Positions 1-7,242 of a stretch of DNA of 19,881 nucleotides are shown here, piece by piece. The notes under the pieces are model-generated. The model was given only the letters and a program-made list of their open reading frames with translations. It was not told where the DNA came from and did not search any database. The position numbers were made by a program, and so were the translations under genes. The DNA comes from an uncultured Clostridia bacterium (lineage in GTDB: Bacteria; Bacillota; Clostridia; Christensenellales; Aristaeellaceae). The DNA is taken from contig CALNAU010000008.1 of NCBI GenBank assembly GCA_937874275.1, forward strand, positions 1 through 19,881, given 5' to 3'. How positions within the stretch are numbered: position 1 is the stretch's first letter; each line of letters opens with the position of its first letter.

Positions 1-218
1 TCATTCTTGCCCTGGGTGGGCGCATCCCACACGTAGTTTACCTTGATGCCTTCCTTGCCGAGCTCTTCAACCGCGGCCTTGGCGCCCGCGTCCACGTTGA
101 CCCAGTGCTGGTCCATCAGGTCCATGGTAATCAGATAGACGGTGAATTCTTCGGCCAATGCGGCCACGCCGGTCAGCGCCAGCGCCAGCGTCAGGAACAG
201 TGCAACGAGTTTCTTCAT
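1..218 (-). CDS. Sugar-type ABC transporter substrate-binding protein, N-terminal part (cut by window edge)
   Basis: Only the first 72 codons are present; the gene continues beyond base 1. The translation begins MKKLVALFLTLALALTG and has a classic export signal: a Lys-Lys start, a hydrophobic core and an Ala-Leu-Ala cleavage site at about residues 20-22. The mature part then begins with EEFTVYLITM and a first beta strand and helix like RbsB-type periplasmic-binding proteins. There is no lipobox cysteine, which is unusual for a Gram-positive binding protein. The start at 218 is set by an AAGGAGG ribosome binding site (complement of 229-235). It is the last visible gene of an ATPase-permease-binding protein operon, so it should capture the substrate for that importer. 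The substrate cannot be read from this fragment; ribose-like or another simple sugar is inferred from the partner subunits. Confidence 0.8.
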   Translation of the reverse strand, partial: MKKLVALFLTLALALTGVAALAEEFTVYLITMDLMDQHWVNVDAGAKAAVEELGKEGIKVNYVWDAPTQGKN

Positions 219-258
219 GGGTGAGGTACCTCCTTCAATATGTGGGTCGAATCTATCA

Positions 259-274
259 AAACGCCCGTGCGTTT
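259..274 (-). other. Small hairpin between permease and binding-protein genes
   Basis: AAACGC (259-264) and GCGTTT (269-274) form a perfect 6-bp stem with a 4-nt loop, overlapping the permease stop codon. The 54-nt gap between permease and binding protein holds only this hairpin and the ribosome binding site. On the minus strand no T-run follows, so it is more likely an mRNA-stabilising or processing hairpin than a terminator. The role is inferred. Confidence 0.3.
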
Positions 275-1301
275 AGATTTTTTTGGAGAACATCGCGCGG
301 ATGCGCGCCTTGTTGAAAGTGCCCGAGCGCACCAGCACGTCGATGAGCACCGATAGTACAACAATTATACCCACCACGATGTTGCGCCAAGCCACCGGCG
401 CGCCCACCAGGCTTAAACCGTTGTACATGGCGCCCCACACGCTGGCGCCCATCACCGTGCCCAGCAAGATACCCTGGCCGCCCAAGGTGGAGATGCCGCC
501 GATGACCGAGGCGGCCACCGCGAACAACTCATACCCCGTGCCGGCGTCCATGGCGCCCATGCCGGCCTGTGCGCACGTAATCAACCCCACCACGCCCGCG
601 CAGAACGCGCTGATGAGGTAGGCTTTGATGGTGGTCAGGTTCACATTGACACCCGACAGCTTGGATGCCTCCACATTGCTGCCGATGGCGTATACATGCC
701 GGCCCGTGCGCGTGCGCGAGAGCAGGAAGTTGAAAATCAGCCAGATCACCAGCGCAATCCAGAAGGTGTTGTAGATGCCCAGCGTGCGCCCATAGTACAG
801 GAAATCGCGCCAGCCCTCGGCCCCGCGGCCGATGGCATCGGTGTTCATGTTGCCGTTGACCAGCTGCGCTACGCCGCGGGCGATGGTCATGGTGCCCAGC
901 GTGCCGATAAAGGGCGGCAGCTTGCACGCGGAGACCAGGAAGCCGTTGAGCAGCCCCGTCAGCAGGCAGGGCACCATGGTGACAAGCGTGGCCACCCAGG
1001 GGTCCATGCCCCGGGTCATCAGCGTGGCCGATATCATGGTGCTCATGCCGATGACTGAGCCGATGGACAGGTCGATGTTGCCGGTAATCAGCACATACCC
1101 CTGCCCGATGCCGATGATGAGGTATGGCGCTATCTGGCGCAGCAGGTTGGCTACATTGCGCTGGGACAGGAAGTTGGGGTTGATGAGGTAAAACACCAGG
1201 CACAGCACAATGAGGCCAAAGAATACCGTGATGACCTGGCCCATGCCCCGCACGGCAAACAGCCGCTGAAACCAATTGCGTTTTTTTACAGTGTCCGTCA
1301 T
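273..1301 (-). CDS. RbsC-type sugar ABC transporter permease
   Basis: This is an inner-membrane channel subunit of a carbohydrate-uptake ABC importer (BPD_transp_2 family), 342 residues, normal length for RbsC, XylH or MglC. Visible signatures are the segment GNIDLSIGS at residues 74-82, LPPFIGTLGTM at about 128-138, the TRTGRHVYAIGSN cytoplasmic loop at about 197-209 that contacts the ATPase, and GGISTLGGQG near 268-277. About eight to ten hydrophobic spans are apparent. I chose the start at 1301 (MTDTVKKR) because a GAAAGGA ribosome binding site sits 8 nt before it. A longer reading from 1346 would overlap the upstream ATPase gene. It begins 13 nt after the ATPase stop, so the two are co-transcribed and probably translationally coupled. 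Substrate specificity is not deducible from the sequence. Confidence 0.92.
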   Translation of the reverse strand: MTDTVKKRNWFQRLFAVRGMGQVITVFFGLIVLCLVFYLINPNFLSQRNVANLLRQIAPYLIIGIGQGYVLITGNIDLSIGSVIGMSTMISATLMTRGMDPWVATLVTMVPCLLTGLLNGFLVSACKLPPFIGTLGTMTIARGVAQLVNGNMNTDAIGRGAEGWRDFLYYGRTLGIYNTFWIALVIWLIFNFLLSRTRTGRHVYAIGSNVEASKLSGVNVNLTTIKAYLISAFCAGVVGLITCAQAGMGAMDAGTGYELFAVAASVIGGISTLGGQGILLGTVMGASVWGAMYNGLSLVGAPVAWRNIVVGIIVVLSVLIDVLVRSGTFNKARIRAMFSKKI

Positions 1302-1314
1302 GGTCTGTGTCCTT

Positions 1315-2853
1315 TCACGAAGCGGCTGTGTCCAGCTTGTAGTCAAAGCGGGTGGCGTATTCCAGTATCTTCTCCTGGGTGGCCTCCTCGCGCATCAGTT
1401 CGCCGGTGACGCGCCCGTCGCACATCACCACAATGCGGTCGGCGATGCCCAGCACCTCGGGCATTTCGGATGAGATGAACATCACGCCGATGCCCTGCTG
1501 CTTAAGCTGGTTCATCAGATGATATATCTCCACCTTGGCGGCCACGTCGATGCCGCGGGTAGGCTCATCAAAAATCACCACGCGGGAGTTGCGCGCCAGC
1601 CACTTGCCCACCACCACCTTTTGCTGGTTGCCGCCCGACAGGCTGGCCGCATCCACATGCGGGCCGGGCAGGCGGATGGACAGGTTGCTGATGGCCTTCT
1701 TGACCATGTCGGCCACCTGACGCACGCGCACCACACCAGCCGGGGTGGATACGATGTCCAGGTTGGGCAATTCCACATTGCTGGTGACGCTCAGCTTGAC
1801 ACACAGGCCGTCGCGCTTGCGGTCCTCAGGCACCAGCACCACACCCTGCCTGATGGCGTCCATGGGCTTGTTGATGCGTATCTCCCGGCCGTCCAGTACC
1901 AGGCGACCAGAATCCTTGGGGTCCACCCCCACGATGGCGCGGGTGGTCTCGGTGCGGCCGGCGCCCACCAGGCCCGCGATGCCCAATATCTCCCCCTCGT
2001 AGAGGGTGAGCGATACGTCGCGCACCAGGCGCCCGGCATTGAGGCCGTGTACCTCAAAAATCGGCTTGCCGCGCACGCTCTCCACCCGGGGGAACTTCTC
2101 CTTGATGTCGCGCCCCACCATCAGGCTGATGATTTCGGGCAGACTGGTATCCTGCCACTCCATGGTGCGGATGTGCTTGCCATCGCGCAGGACGGTGACC
2201 CGGTCCACAATATGCTGCAACTCTTCCAGCCGGTGGCTGATGTAGATGATGCCGCGGCCCTCGTCGCGCAACTGGCGGATAATCTGGAATAAATCCTGTA
2301 TCTCGCGCGCCGTCAGGGCGCTGGTGGGTTCATCCATAATCAGCACCCGCGCGTCGGTGGACAGCGCGCGGGCAATCTCCACCATCTGGCGCTTGGATAG
2401 CTGCAGGTTGCCCACCACATCCGTCGGGCGGATGTCTATGCGCAGCCGCTCCAGCACCTGGGCGGCCGCCTGGTTCATAGATTTGTTGTCCAGCCTGCCG
2501 TCCTTCATGCGCAGCTCGCGGCCCAGGAAAATGTTCTCCGCCACCGTCAGGTGCTGGCACATGTTCAATTCCTGGTGGATGATGGTGATGCCCAGCTCCT
2601 GCGCCTTGCGCGGGGTGAGACCAACCTCCACTTCCTTGCCAAAGACGGTCACTTGGCCCTCATCGCGCTGATATACGCCGCTGAGAATCTTCATCAGCGT
2701 GGACTTGCCCGCGCCGTTTTCACCCAGCAGCGCCATGACCTCGCCCGCGCGCAGGTCAAAATCCACCCCATCCAGCGCTTTCACGCCGGGGAAGCTCTTG
2801 CTGACGCCCTGCATGCGTACGATGATTTCATTGGCTGCGCGATTTATGGTCAT
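1315..2853 (-). CDS. RbsA/MglA-type sugar ABC transporter ATPase (two nucleotide-binding domains)
   Basis: This cytoplasmic energy subunit has 512 residues and two fused ABC domains, as in RbsA, MglA and XylG. Domain 1 has Walker A GENGAGKST at 44-52, Q-loop HQEL at 93-96, a degenerate signature LSKRQ near 152, Walker B LIMDEP at 171-176 and a switch His near 207. Domain 2 has the degenerate Walker A GLVGAGRT (294-301, Arg for Lys, usual in this family), the family marker VPEDRKRDGL at 341-350, signature LSGGNQQK at 405-412 and Walker B VIFDEPTRG near 426. The start at 2853 follows AAGGA at 8 nt; an ATG at 2862 is the alternative. Longer readings run into the promoter region. It heads the sugar operon, followed by permease and binding protein. 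Its own promoter lies upstream, so it need not depend on cit transcription. Confidence 0.93.
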   Translation of the reverse strand: MTINRAANEIIVRMQGVSKSFPGVKALDGVDFDLRAGEVMALLGENGAGKSTLMKILSGVYQRDEGQVTVFGKEVEVGLTPRKAQELGITIIHQELNMCQHLTVAENIFLGRELRMKDGRLDNKSMNQAAAQVLERLRIDIRPTDVVGNLQLSKRQMVEIARALSTDARVLIMDEPTSALTAREIQDLFQIIRQLRDEGRGIIYISHRLEELQHIVDRVTVLRDGKHIRTMEWQDTSLPEIISLMVGRDIKEKFPRVESVRGKPIFEVHGLNAGRLVRDVSLTLYEGEILGIAGLVGAGRTETTRAIVGVDPKDSGRLVLDGREIRINKPMDAIRQGVVLVPEDRKRDGLCVKLSVTSNVELPNLDIVSTPAGVVRVRQVADMVKKAISNLSIRLPGPHVDAASLSGGNQQKVVVGKWLARNSRVVIFDEPTRGIDVAAKVEIYHLMNQLKQQGIGVMFISSEMPEVLGIADRIVVMCDGRVTGELMREEATQEKILEYATRFDYKLDTAAS

Positions 2854-2923
2854 GAACACCATCCTTGCCTTCAAAACTCCTGCTGTCCTGCGGTATTTGG
2901 CCAGATATGCTCCATTTGAGCAC

Positions 2924-2952
2924 ATTATAGCAGTGCGATGGCGGCAAAGCAA
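2924..2952 (-). promoter_or_regulatory. Sigma-A-like promoter of the sugar ABC operon
   Basis: On the minus strand, TTGCTT (complement of 2947-2952) and a perfect TATAAT (complement of 2924-2929) are separated by exactly 17 bp. They lie about 70 nt upstream of the ATPase start, in the gap after citF. The -35 box is buried in one arm of a long inverted repeat. Confidence 0.6.
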
Positions 2953-2970
2953 GGCGATGCTCTGCCGCCA
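2939..2970. repeat. 13-bp inverted repeat between citF and the sugar operon
   Basis: TGGCGGCAAAGCA (2939-2951) and TGCTCTGCCGCCA (2958-2970) pair over 13 bp with one G-U and a 6-nt loop. It starts 20 nt after the citF stop codon and overlaps the -35 box of the next promoter. No T-run follows on the minus strand. It may be a factor-assisted citF terminator, an operator, or both; the sequence alone does not decide. Confidence 0.55.
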
Positions 2971-2989
2971 CCATACCAACCTGGCTATG

Positions 2990-4396
2990 TCAGCTGTTAA
3001 TGCTATGTATCCTGTCGATAATTCGCTGGTCGCGGTACTCCACCTCGGCCACCACGCGGCCCTGGGGGCGCACGAGGGCGGGTTTGCCCGTGACGCGCTC
3101 GGCCATGTTCTTCAGCTCCTCGATGTCAAACACCGGCAGGCCGCCCTGCTTGAGGCTGTCGCGCAGCTCGGGACGCGCGGGGTTGACCGCGACACCTCGC
3201 TGGGTGACCAGCACATCCACGGTATCGCCTGGGGTGGTGACGCACAGCACCTTGTCCACCACAATGGGCAGGCGCGCGCGGAACAGCGGCGCCACAATCA
3301 TGCTCAGCTTGGCGCCGGCAGCGGTATCGCTGTGGCCGCCTGAGCCGCCCATGATGACGCCGTTGGAATCGGTATGCACGTTGACATTAAAGCCGGTATC
3401 AATCTCGGTGGCGCCCAGCACCACCACATCCAGCGAGTTGACGGCAGCCGACTTGGCGCTGGGGCTGGCATAGCGGGTGGCCGATACCTCCTGGTGGCGG
3501 GGGTTGTCGCGGATGGACTGCACCGCCCGCAGGTCGAAGCACTGCACATCCATCAAGGATTCGAAGTAGCCCTCCTCCAGCATGTCCACCAGATAGCCGG
3601 TGATGCCGCCCAGGCCGAAGCTGCCGGTCACGCCCAGGCGCTTCATGATGGGCTTCAGATATTGGGTGACGGCCAGGGACGCGCCGCCTGCCCCCGTCTG
3701 GAAGGAGAAGCCGGGCTTCAGCAACCCGCTGTGCTCAATCACCTGGGCGGCATAGCGCGCGATGGTCAGGCCAACGGGGTCGCGGGTGATGCGGGTGGTG
3801 CCCGACACAATGCCCTTGGGGTCGCCGATGGAGTCCACCTGCACCACATAATCCACATCCTCCTCGCCAATGGAGGCGGGCATCAGCGGATAGGGCTCCA
3901 GGTGGTCGGTCACGATGACCACGCGCTCGGCATGGCGCGCGTCGCTCATGGCATAGCCCAGCGAGCCGCAGGCGGCGGGGCCGGCCACGCCGTTGGCGTT
4001 GCCGCGGGCATCAGCCGCCGGCGCTGCCACAAAGGCGATGTCAATGTGCACCCGTCCGGTGTCGATGGCATCGGGCCTGCCGCCATGGCTGCGGAAGCGC
4101 ACGGGCTGTGCCAGCACACCCTCGGAAATGGCGCGGCCAATGCCGCCACTCATGTAGTTGGTCTCGATGCCGGTGACCACGCCGCTCTTGATGTGGTCAA
4201 TCAGCGGGGCATGCACGTCAAACAGGCTGCTGGCCTGTATGGTAAGCCCCTTGACGCCCAGGGCCGCGGCCTCCGCCAGCACCTGGTTTAACACCTGATC
4301 GCCGTTGCGCAGGTGGTGGTGGAAGGACAGCGTCATGCCGTCGCGCAGTTTGCAGGCGTCCATGGCCTGCTTGAGGCCGCCAATCAGCTTATTCAT
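2990..4396 (-). CDS. citF: Citrate lyase alpha subunit (citrate:acyl-carrier-protein transferase)
   Basis: CitF exchanges the acetyl group on the lyase acyl-carrier subunit for citrate, giving citryl-ACP and acetate in anaerobic citrate fermentation. The 468-residue product follows the family pattern throughout: FHHHLRNGD at 25-33, HGGR at 104-107, GNANG at 132-136, QTGAGGASLAV at 233-243, EIDTGFNVNV at 331-340, GSGGHSDTA at 351-359 and AVNPARPEL at 403-411. It is about 40 residues shorter than enterobacterial CitF, the difference lying in the N-terminal extension. I place the start at 4396 because GGGAGGA lies 7 nt before it. It overlaps the end of citE by 8 nt, so translation is coupled. 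An upstream in-frame reading to 4471 lies inside citE and has no comparable ribosome binding site. Identification is firm from remembered family sequence; activity requires CitC, CitX and CitG from elsewhere. Confidence 0.95.
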   Translation of the reverse strand: MNKLIGGLKQAMDACKLRDGMTLSFHHHLRNGDQVLNQVLAEAAALGVKGLTIQASSLFDVHAPLIDHIKSGVVTGIETNYMSGGIGRAISEGVLAQPVRFRSHGGRPDAIDTGRVHIDIAFVAAPAADARGNANGVAGPAACGSLGYAMSDARHAERVVIVTDHLEPYPLMPASIGEEDVDYVVQVDSIGDPKGIVSGTTRITRDPVGLTIARYAAQVIEHSGLLKPGFSFQTGAGGASLAVTQYLKPIMKRLGVTGSFGLGGITGYLVDMLEEGYFESLMDVQCFDLRAVQSIRDNPRHQEVSATRYASPSAKSAAVNSLDVVVLGATEIDTGFNVNVHTDSNGVIMGGSGGHSDTAAGAKLSMIVAPLFRARLPIVVDKVLCVTTPGDTVDVLVTQRGVAVNPARPELRDSLKQGGLPVFDIEELKNMAERVTGKPALVRPQGRVVAEVEYRDQRIIDRIHSINS

Positions 4397-5270
4397 GCTC
4401 GTATCCTCCCAATCCCAGCGCCTCGGCTGCCTCCAGCACGCGGCGCGCCCGGTCGACAATGGGCTTGTCAATCATCTTGCCGCGCAACGATACCGCGCCG
4501 CGGCCCATGCGCTCGCCCTCCTCGATGACGGCCATGACTTCCCGCGCGTAGGCGATGTCCTTGTCCGATGGGCTGAACGCCTCGTTGACCGCGGGCACAT
4601 GCCGGGGCGATATGACCGCTTTGCCGGTGAAGCCGATGGCGCGGGCAAAGGCCGCGTCCTGCGCCAGCCCCTCATCGTCGTTCACATCGGTGAAAGGGGT
4701 GTCGTAGCAATCCACTCCGGCGGCGCGCGCCGCCATCACCACCCGGCCGCGGGCGTATAGAATCTCGTGGTTCTCCTTGCTGCGGATGGCCTGCAAATCG
4801 CTGCTGAGGTCCTCCGCGCCCAGGAAGATGGCCTTCACCCGCGGGTCGGCCGTGGCGATCTGGTAGGCGTTTTCGATGCCCAGGGCGGTCTCCAGCAGGG
4901 GGATGAGCCCCACGCTGCCCTCGGGCAGGCCATTCTCGCGCTCGGCGGCCAGTATCATGGCGCTGACGGCGTGGATGTCCATCGCCCCGGCCACCTTGGT
5001 GGGCATGATCAGCGCGGGCTTCAGCGGCACCACCGCGCGGATATCATCCTCAATATAGGAGGTGCCCAGCGGGTTGATGCGGATGATGACCTCGGCGCTG
5101 CCGTAGTCAAAGGTGCGCAGGGCGTTGCGCACCAGCACGCGCGCCGCGTCCTTTTCACCGGGGGCGACCGCGTCCTCCAGGTCCAGGATGAGGGAATCCG
5201 CGCCGTATACATCGGCGTTGAGCAGCATACCGGGATTGTTGCCCGGCACAAACATCATCGAGCGCCTCAT
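4389..5270 (-). CDS. citE: Citrate lyase beta subunit (citryl-ACP lyase)
   Basis: CitE cleaves citryl-ACP into oxaloacetate and acetyl-ACP. The 293-residue protein belongs to the HpcH/HpaI aldolase superfamily (TIM barrel, Mg2+-dependent) and is close to the usual 290-305 length. Visible motifs are MMFVPGNNPGML at 5-16, DLEDAV at 30-35, RINPLGT at 64-70, the acid-bearing IPLLETALG at 123-131 (Glu127) and FLGAEDLSSD at 149-158 (Asp154), followed by GFTGKAVISPRHV near 213-225. The acidic residues in the last motifs are the expected metal ligands. The ATG at 5270 overlaps the citD stop in an ATGA arrangement, which also fixes the start. It sits between citD and citF in the standard citDEF order. 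Stand-alone CitE-like proteins exist, but the flanking citD and citF make the lyase subunit assignment secure. Confidence 0.95.
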   Translation of the reverse strand: MRRSMMFVPGNNPGMLLNADVYGADSLILDLEDAVAPGEKDAARVLVRNALRTFDYGSAEVIIRINPLGTSYIEDDIRAVVPLKPALIMPTKVAGAMDIHAVSAMILAAERENGLPEGSVGLIPLLETALGIENAYQIATADPRVKAIFLGAEDLSSDLQAIRSKENHEILYARGRVVMAARAAGVDCYDTPFTDVNDDEGLAQDAAFARAIGFTGKAVISPRHVPAVNEAFSPSDKDIAYAREVMAVIEEGERMGRGAVSLRGKMIDKPIVDRARRVLEAAEALGLGGYEHE

Positions 5271-5536
5271 GACTTGGCCTCCTTCGCGCGCGTGAGCGCC
5301 GTCTCCACCCGGGCGCGCACGGTGCATTCCACCGCGCCGCGGTCATCCAGTTCAATCAGCGCGCCCTGCACGCCTAACTGTGCCGCGGTATCCAGCGCCA
5401 CGCGCTTGAGCTCCTCGCCAAACTGGCCCAGCACGATGGATGTCACCTGCACCTCCAGCGCCTGCGCCGGGGACACTGTGACCATCACGTCGTTGGACTC
5501 CAGCGTGCCCGCCATCGCCCTGCCCTGTATCTGCAT
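5267..5536 (-). CDS. citD: Citrate lyase gamma subunit (acyl carrier protein)
   Basis: CitD is the small acyl carrier of citrate lyase and carries the phosphoribosyl-dephospho-CoA prosthetic group on a serine. The 89-residue product has the conserved MAGTLESNDVMV at 8-19, with Ser14 at the known attachment position, and a C-terminal VECTVRAR segment like other CitD proteins (95-100 residues). The start at 5536 is supported by a strong AAGGAGGG ribosome binding site about 5 nt upstream and by alignment of Ser14 with the family. It overlaps citE by 4 nt (ATGA). The reading frame has no stop between the upstream kinase gene and citD, so simple gene finding would merge them. A promoter and operator-like dyad lie just upstream, favouring independent initiation here. 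citX and citG, which make and attach the prosthetic group, are not in the window. Confidence 0.9.
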   Translation of the reverse strand: MQIQGRAMAGTLESNDVMVTVSPAQALEVQVTSIVLGQFGEELKRVALDTAAQLGVQGALIELDDRGAVECTVRARVETALTRAKEAKS

Positions 5537-6151
5537 ATTTCCCTCCTTGATGCGGCAGCGCGATGCCGCCGCGTGATATGGCTTATTTTCTCCATATAGG
5601 ATACTCAAAAACACGGCCGTTGTAAAGGAATCGGCCCGCCAATCCGCCGCCAGGCGGCGCAGGTAATCAGCCGATTCCGCCCGGTCGCGGAAGATGACCG
5701 CGTTCTTCTTCGGATAGCGCGCCAACAGCGCCAGCACCTGCGGCCTGCCGACTTCCGGGTAGGCGCGTATCATGCCGACGAACTCCTCGTCCACATGGTC
5801 CGGCGGCTCCACCCAGGGCAAATCGGGGCGCGGCTTGCCCCTTCTGTCGGCGATGCCCCGCAGGCATACAGCCACCGGATAATCCAGAAAAAACACCGTG
5901 TCGCACGCCCGCAGCCGCATCTCCATGGTGGAGGCGTAGTTGCCATCCACAATCCATGCGGGCTGCCGCAGCACCTGCGCCAGACGCTGGCGAAACACGG
6001 CGCTGTCCACATTGGAGGCGTCCGCGTTCCAATACAAGTTGTCCAGGTGATACAGCGGCAGGCCGGTCACCGCGTGCAAAGCCCGGGCAAACGTGCTCTT
6101 GCCGCTGCCCGGGCTGCCGATGACGATGACCTTATGCATGCGCTGCTTCAT
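5267..6151 (-). CDS. P-loop adenylate kinase/FlaR-like protein whose frame runs through into citD
   Basis: The first about 170 residues resemble small P-loop proteins annotated as adenylate-kinase-like or topology modulation (FlaR) proteins. Walker A GSPGSGKST is at 12-20, LPLYHLDNLYWN at 31-42, WIVDGNY at 66-72, VFFLDYP near 86-92, and a C-terminal block VIFRDRAESADYL near 152-164. The natural end of the family is around residue 170 (about base 5642). No stop codon follows: the frame stays open for about 35 more codons and enters citD in frame (residue 206 is CitD Met1), giving a 294-residue reading. I list the full open frame because no earlier stop exists, but citD has its own ribosome binding site and probable promoter. 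The start at 6151 (MKQRMHKV) is 11 nt after the permease stop; ATG at 6139 is possible. The ribosome binding site is weak. The substrate is unknown. Confidence 0.7.
   Translation of the reverse strand: MKQRMHKVIVIGSPGSGKSTFARALHAVTGLPLYHLDNLYWNADASNVDSAVFRQRLAQVLRQPAWIVDGNYASTMEMRLRACDTVFFLDYPVAVCLRGIADRRGKPRPDLPWVEPPDHVDEEFVGMIRAYPEVGRPQVLALLARYPKKNAVIFRDRAESADYLRRLAADWRADSFTTAVFLSILYGENKPYHAAASRCRIKEGNMQIQGRAMAGTLESNDVMVTVSPAQALEVQVTSIVLGQFGEELKRVALDTAAQLGVQGALIELDDRGAVECTVRARVETALTRAKEAKS
5552..5569 (-). other. Leader hairpin directly before the citD ribosome binding site
   Basis: GCGGCA (5552-5557) and TGCCGC (5564-5569) form a perfect 6-bp stem with a 6-nt loop. On the minus strand it ends a few bases before the AAGGAGGG of citD, and would lie in the 5' leader of the proposed cit transcript. 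A role in translation or mRNA stability is possible but unproven. Confidence 0.35.
5576..5597. promoter_or_regulatory. Operator-like dyad at the cit promoter
   Basis: ATATGG (5576-5581) and CCATAT (5592-5597) are perfect inverted 6-bp arms separated by 10 bp. The dyad abuts the proposed -10 box and would cover the transcription start, a position typical of a repressor site. The binding protein is unknown; no cit regulator gene is in the window. Confidence 0.4.
5598..5626 (-). promoter_or_regulatory. Candidate promoter of citDEF
   Basis: On the minus strand, TTTACA (complement of 5621-5626) and TATCCT (complement of 5598-5603) are separated by 17 bp and lie about 60 nt before the citD start. 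The -35 box matches five of six consensus bases and the -10 box four of six. It lies within the open frame of the upstream kinase, in the part beyond the family's normal C-terminus. Confidence 0.5.
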
Positions 6152-6162
6152 CCGGCTTTTCC

Positions 6163-7101
6163 CTACCCAATCCACCCCAGGTTGGACAGTACAAACACCC
6201 ACAGGAACACCGAGGCCATGGACAGCACCGTGGTGACGGCCACAATCTGGCCCGCCAGCACGCTGTCGGCCTCCATCTCCTTGGCCATCACGTAGCTAGA
6301 TACGGCATTGGGCACCGCGCCCAGCGCCATGGCGGTGGTGACGGCCACCTTGTCAAAGCCCAGCAGCTTGACCGTCAGCACGAACAGCAGGGGCACCAGC
6401 AGCAGCTTGGCCACGCTAACCACCACCAGCTCGCGCCGGTAGGTAACGGTATCGGCGATACGCAGACCGCCGCCCAGCATGACCAGCGCCACGGGCGTCA
6501 CGATGCCGGCAATCTCTGCAATGGTGCGCTCGACAAACACGGGGAAGCGGATGCCCGCCAGCTTGACCAGCAGGCCCAGCGCCGCGCCCAGGATGAGCGG
6601 GTTTTTGATGATGCTCAGCGCCAGGTGCCCCGGCTTGAGCTGCGCGCCGCGCAGGGACTCCAGAATCACCACGCACAGGATGTTGTACACCGGCACCACA
6701 ATGGCGATGCACAGCGAGACCAGGCCCACCTGATCGGGCCCGCTGATGACGCTGACCACCGGCAGGGCAAACAGCAGCATGTTGCCGCGGATGATGCCCT
6801 GCATCACGCTGCCCTGCACAGCCCTGTCCTTGAAGTGGCGGGGCACCAGCAGCACGTTTAACACAATGACCACCAGCACCAGCACCAGCATAGTGATGAG
6901 GAAGCCCGGGTTTAGTACCTCGCCGATGTTGGTGCGGTACACATTGGCGAACATGTTAAATGGGAAGCAGTAGCTGTAGACAATCTTGTTCACCTGGTTC
7001 ATGGTGGTGTCAGACAGCTTGCCGCCCCGGCGCAGCGCGGCGCCCGCCAGTAGATAGAAGAAAATCGGAAAGACCGCCGAAATGGACAGCAACAGGTTCA
7101 T
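6163..7101 (-). CDS. AEC-family transporter (auxin efflux carrier/malate permease type)
   Basis: This 312-residue integral membrane protein has about ten hydrophobic spans and the AEC fold: an N-terminal block ending in NKIVYSYCFPFNMFANVYR (about 37-55), a central IIKNPLILGAALGL (about 164-177), and the C-terminal block AMALGAVPNAVSSYVMAKEM followed by LAGQIVAVTTVLS. Bacterial members are secondary carriers such as MleP-type malate permeases; some serve in citrate clusters. Its position between a malic-enzyme homologue and citrate lyase genes suggests import of malate or citrate, but substrate and direction are inferred. The start at 7101 is supported by AAGGAG 5 nt upstream. It is followed after 11 nt by the P-loop protein gene, so these two are co-transcribed. 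A 141-nt gap with a strong hairpin separates it from the malic-enzyme gene. Confidence 0.85.
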   Translation of the reverse strand: MNLLLSISAVFPIFFYLLAGAALRRGGKLSDTTMNQVNKIVYSYCFPFNMFANVYRTNIGEVLNPGFLITMLVLVLVVIVLNVLLVPRHFKDRAVQGSVMQGIIRGNMLLFALPVVSVISGPDQVGLVSLCIAIVVPVYNILCVVILESLRGAQLKPGHLALSIIKNPLILGAALGLLVKLAGIRFPVFVERTIAEIAGIVTPVALVMLGGGLRIADTVTYRRELVVVSVAKLLLVPLLFVLTVKLLGFDKVAVTTAMALGAVPNAVSSYVMAKEMEADSVLAGQIVAVTTVLSMASVFLWVFVLSNLGWIG

Positions 7102-7169
7102 GGGCTCTCCTTCATGGTGAAAAGGGCATACCGGCCGTGGCGAAAGCGGCGACGCCCGGCCTATACAGC

Positions 7170-7198
7170 CGTTCCCGGCGGCCTATCCGCCGGGAACG
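7170..7198. repeat. Perfect 12-bp hairpin between the malic-enzyme and permease genes
   Basis: CGTTCCCGGCGG (7170-7181) and CCGCCGGGAACG (7187-7198) pair perfectly around a 5-nt loop. There is no T-run on either side, so it is not a canonical intrinsic terminator. Its place in an intercistronic gap suggests partial termination, an RNase barrier or mRNA stabilisation. I saw no second copy in the window. Confidence 0.6.
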
Positions 7199-7242
7199 AG
7201 GCATGCTGGGGCTGCATCGAATACCGCAGGGCTGTGGCGCCT

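Noticed and set aside
4397..4471. 25-residue N-terminal extension of CitF
   Set aside because: It lies within citE, has no ribosome binding site and does not resemble the N-terminus of longer CitF proteins.
7170..7198. Hairpin as an intrinsic terminator of the malic-enzyme gene
   Set aside because: No T-run follows on either strand, so I list it as a repeat/hairpin only.
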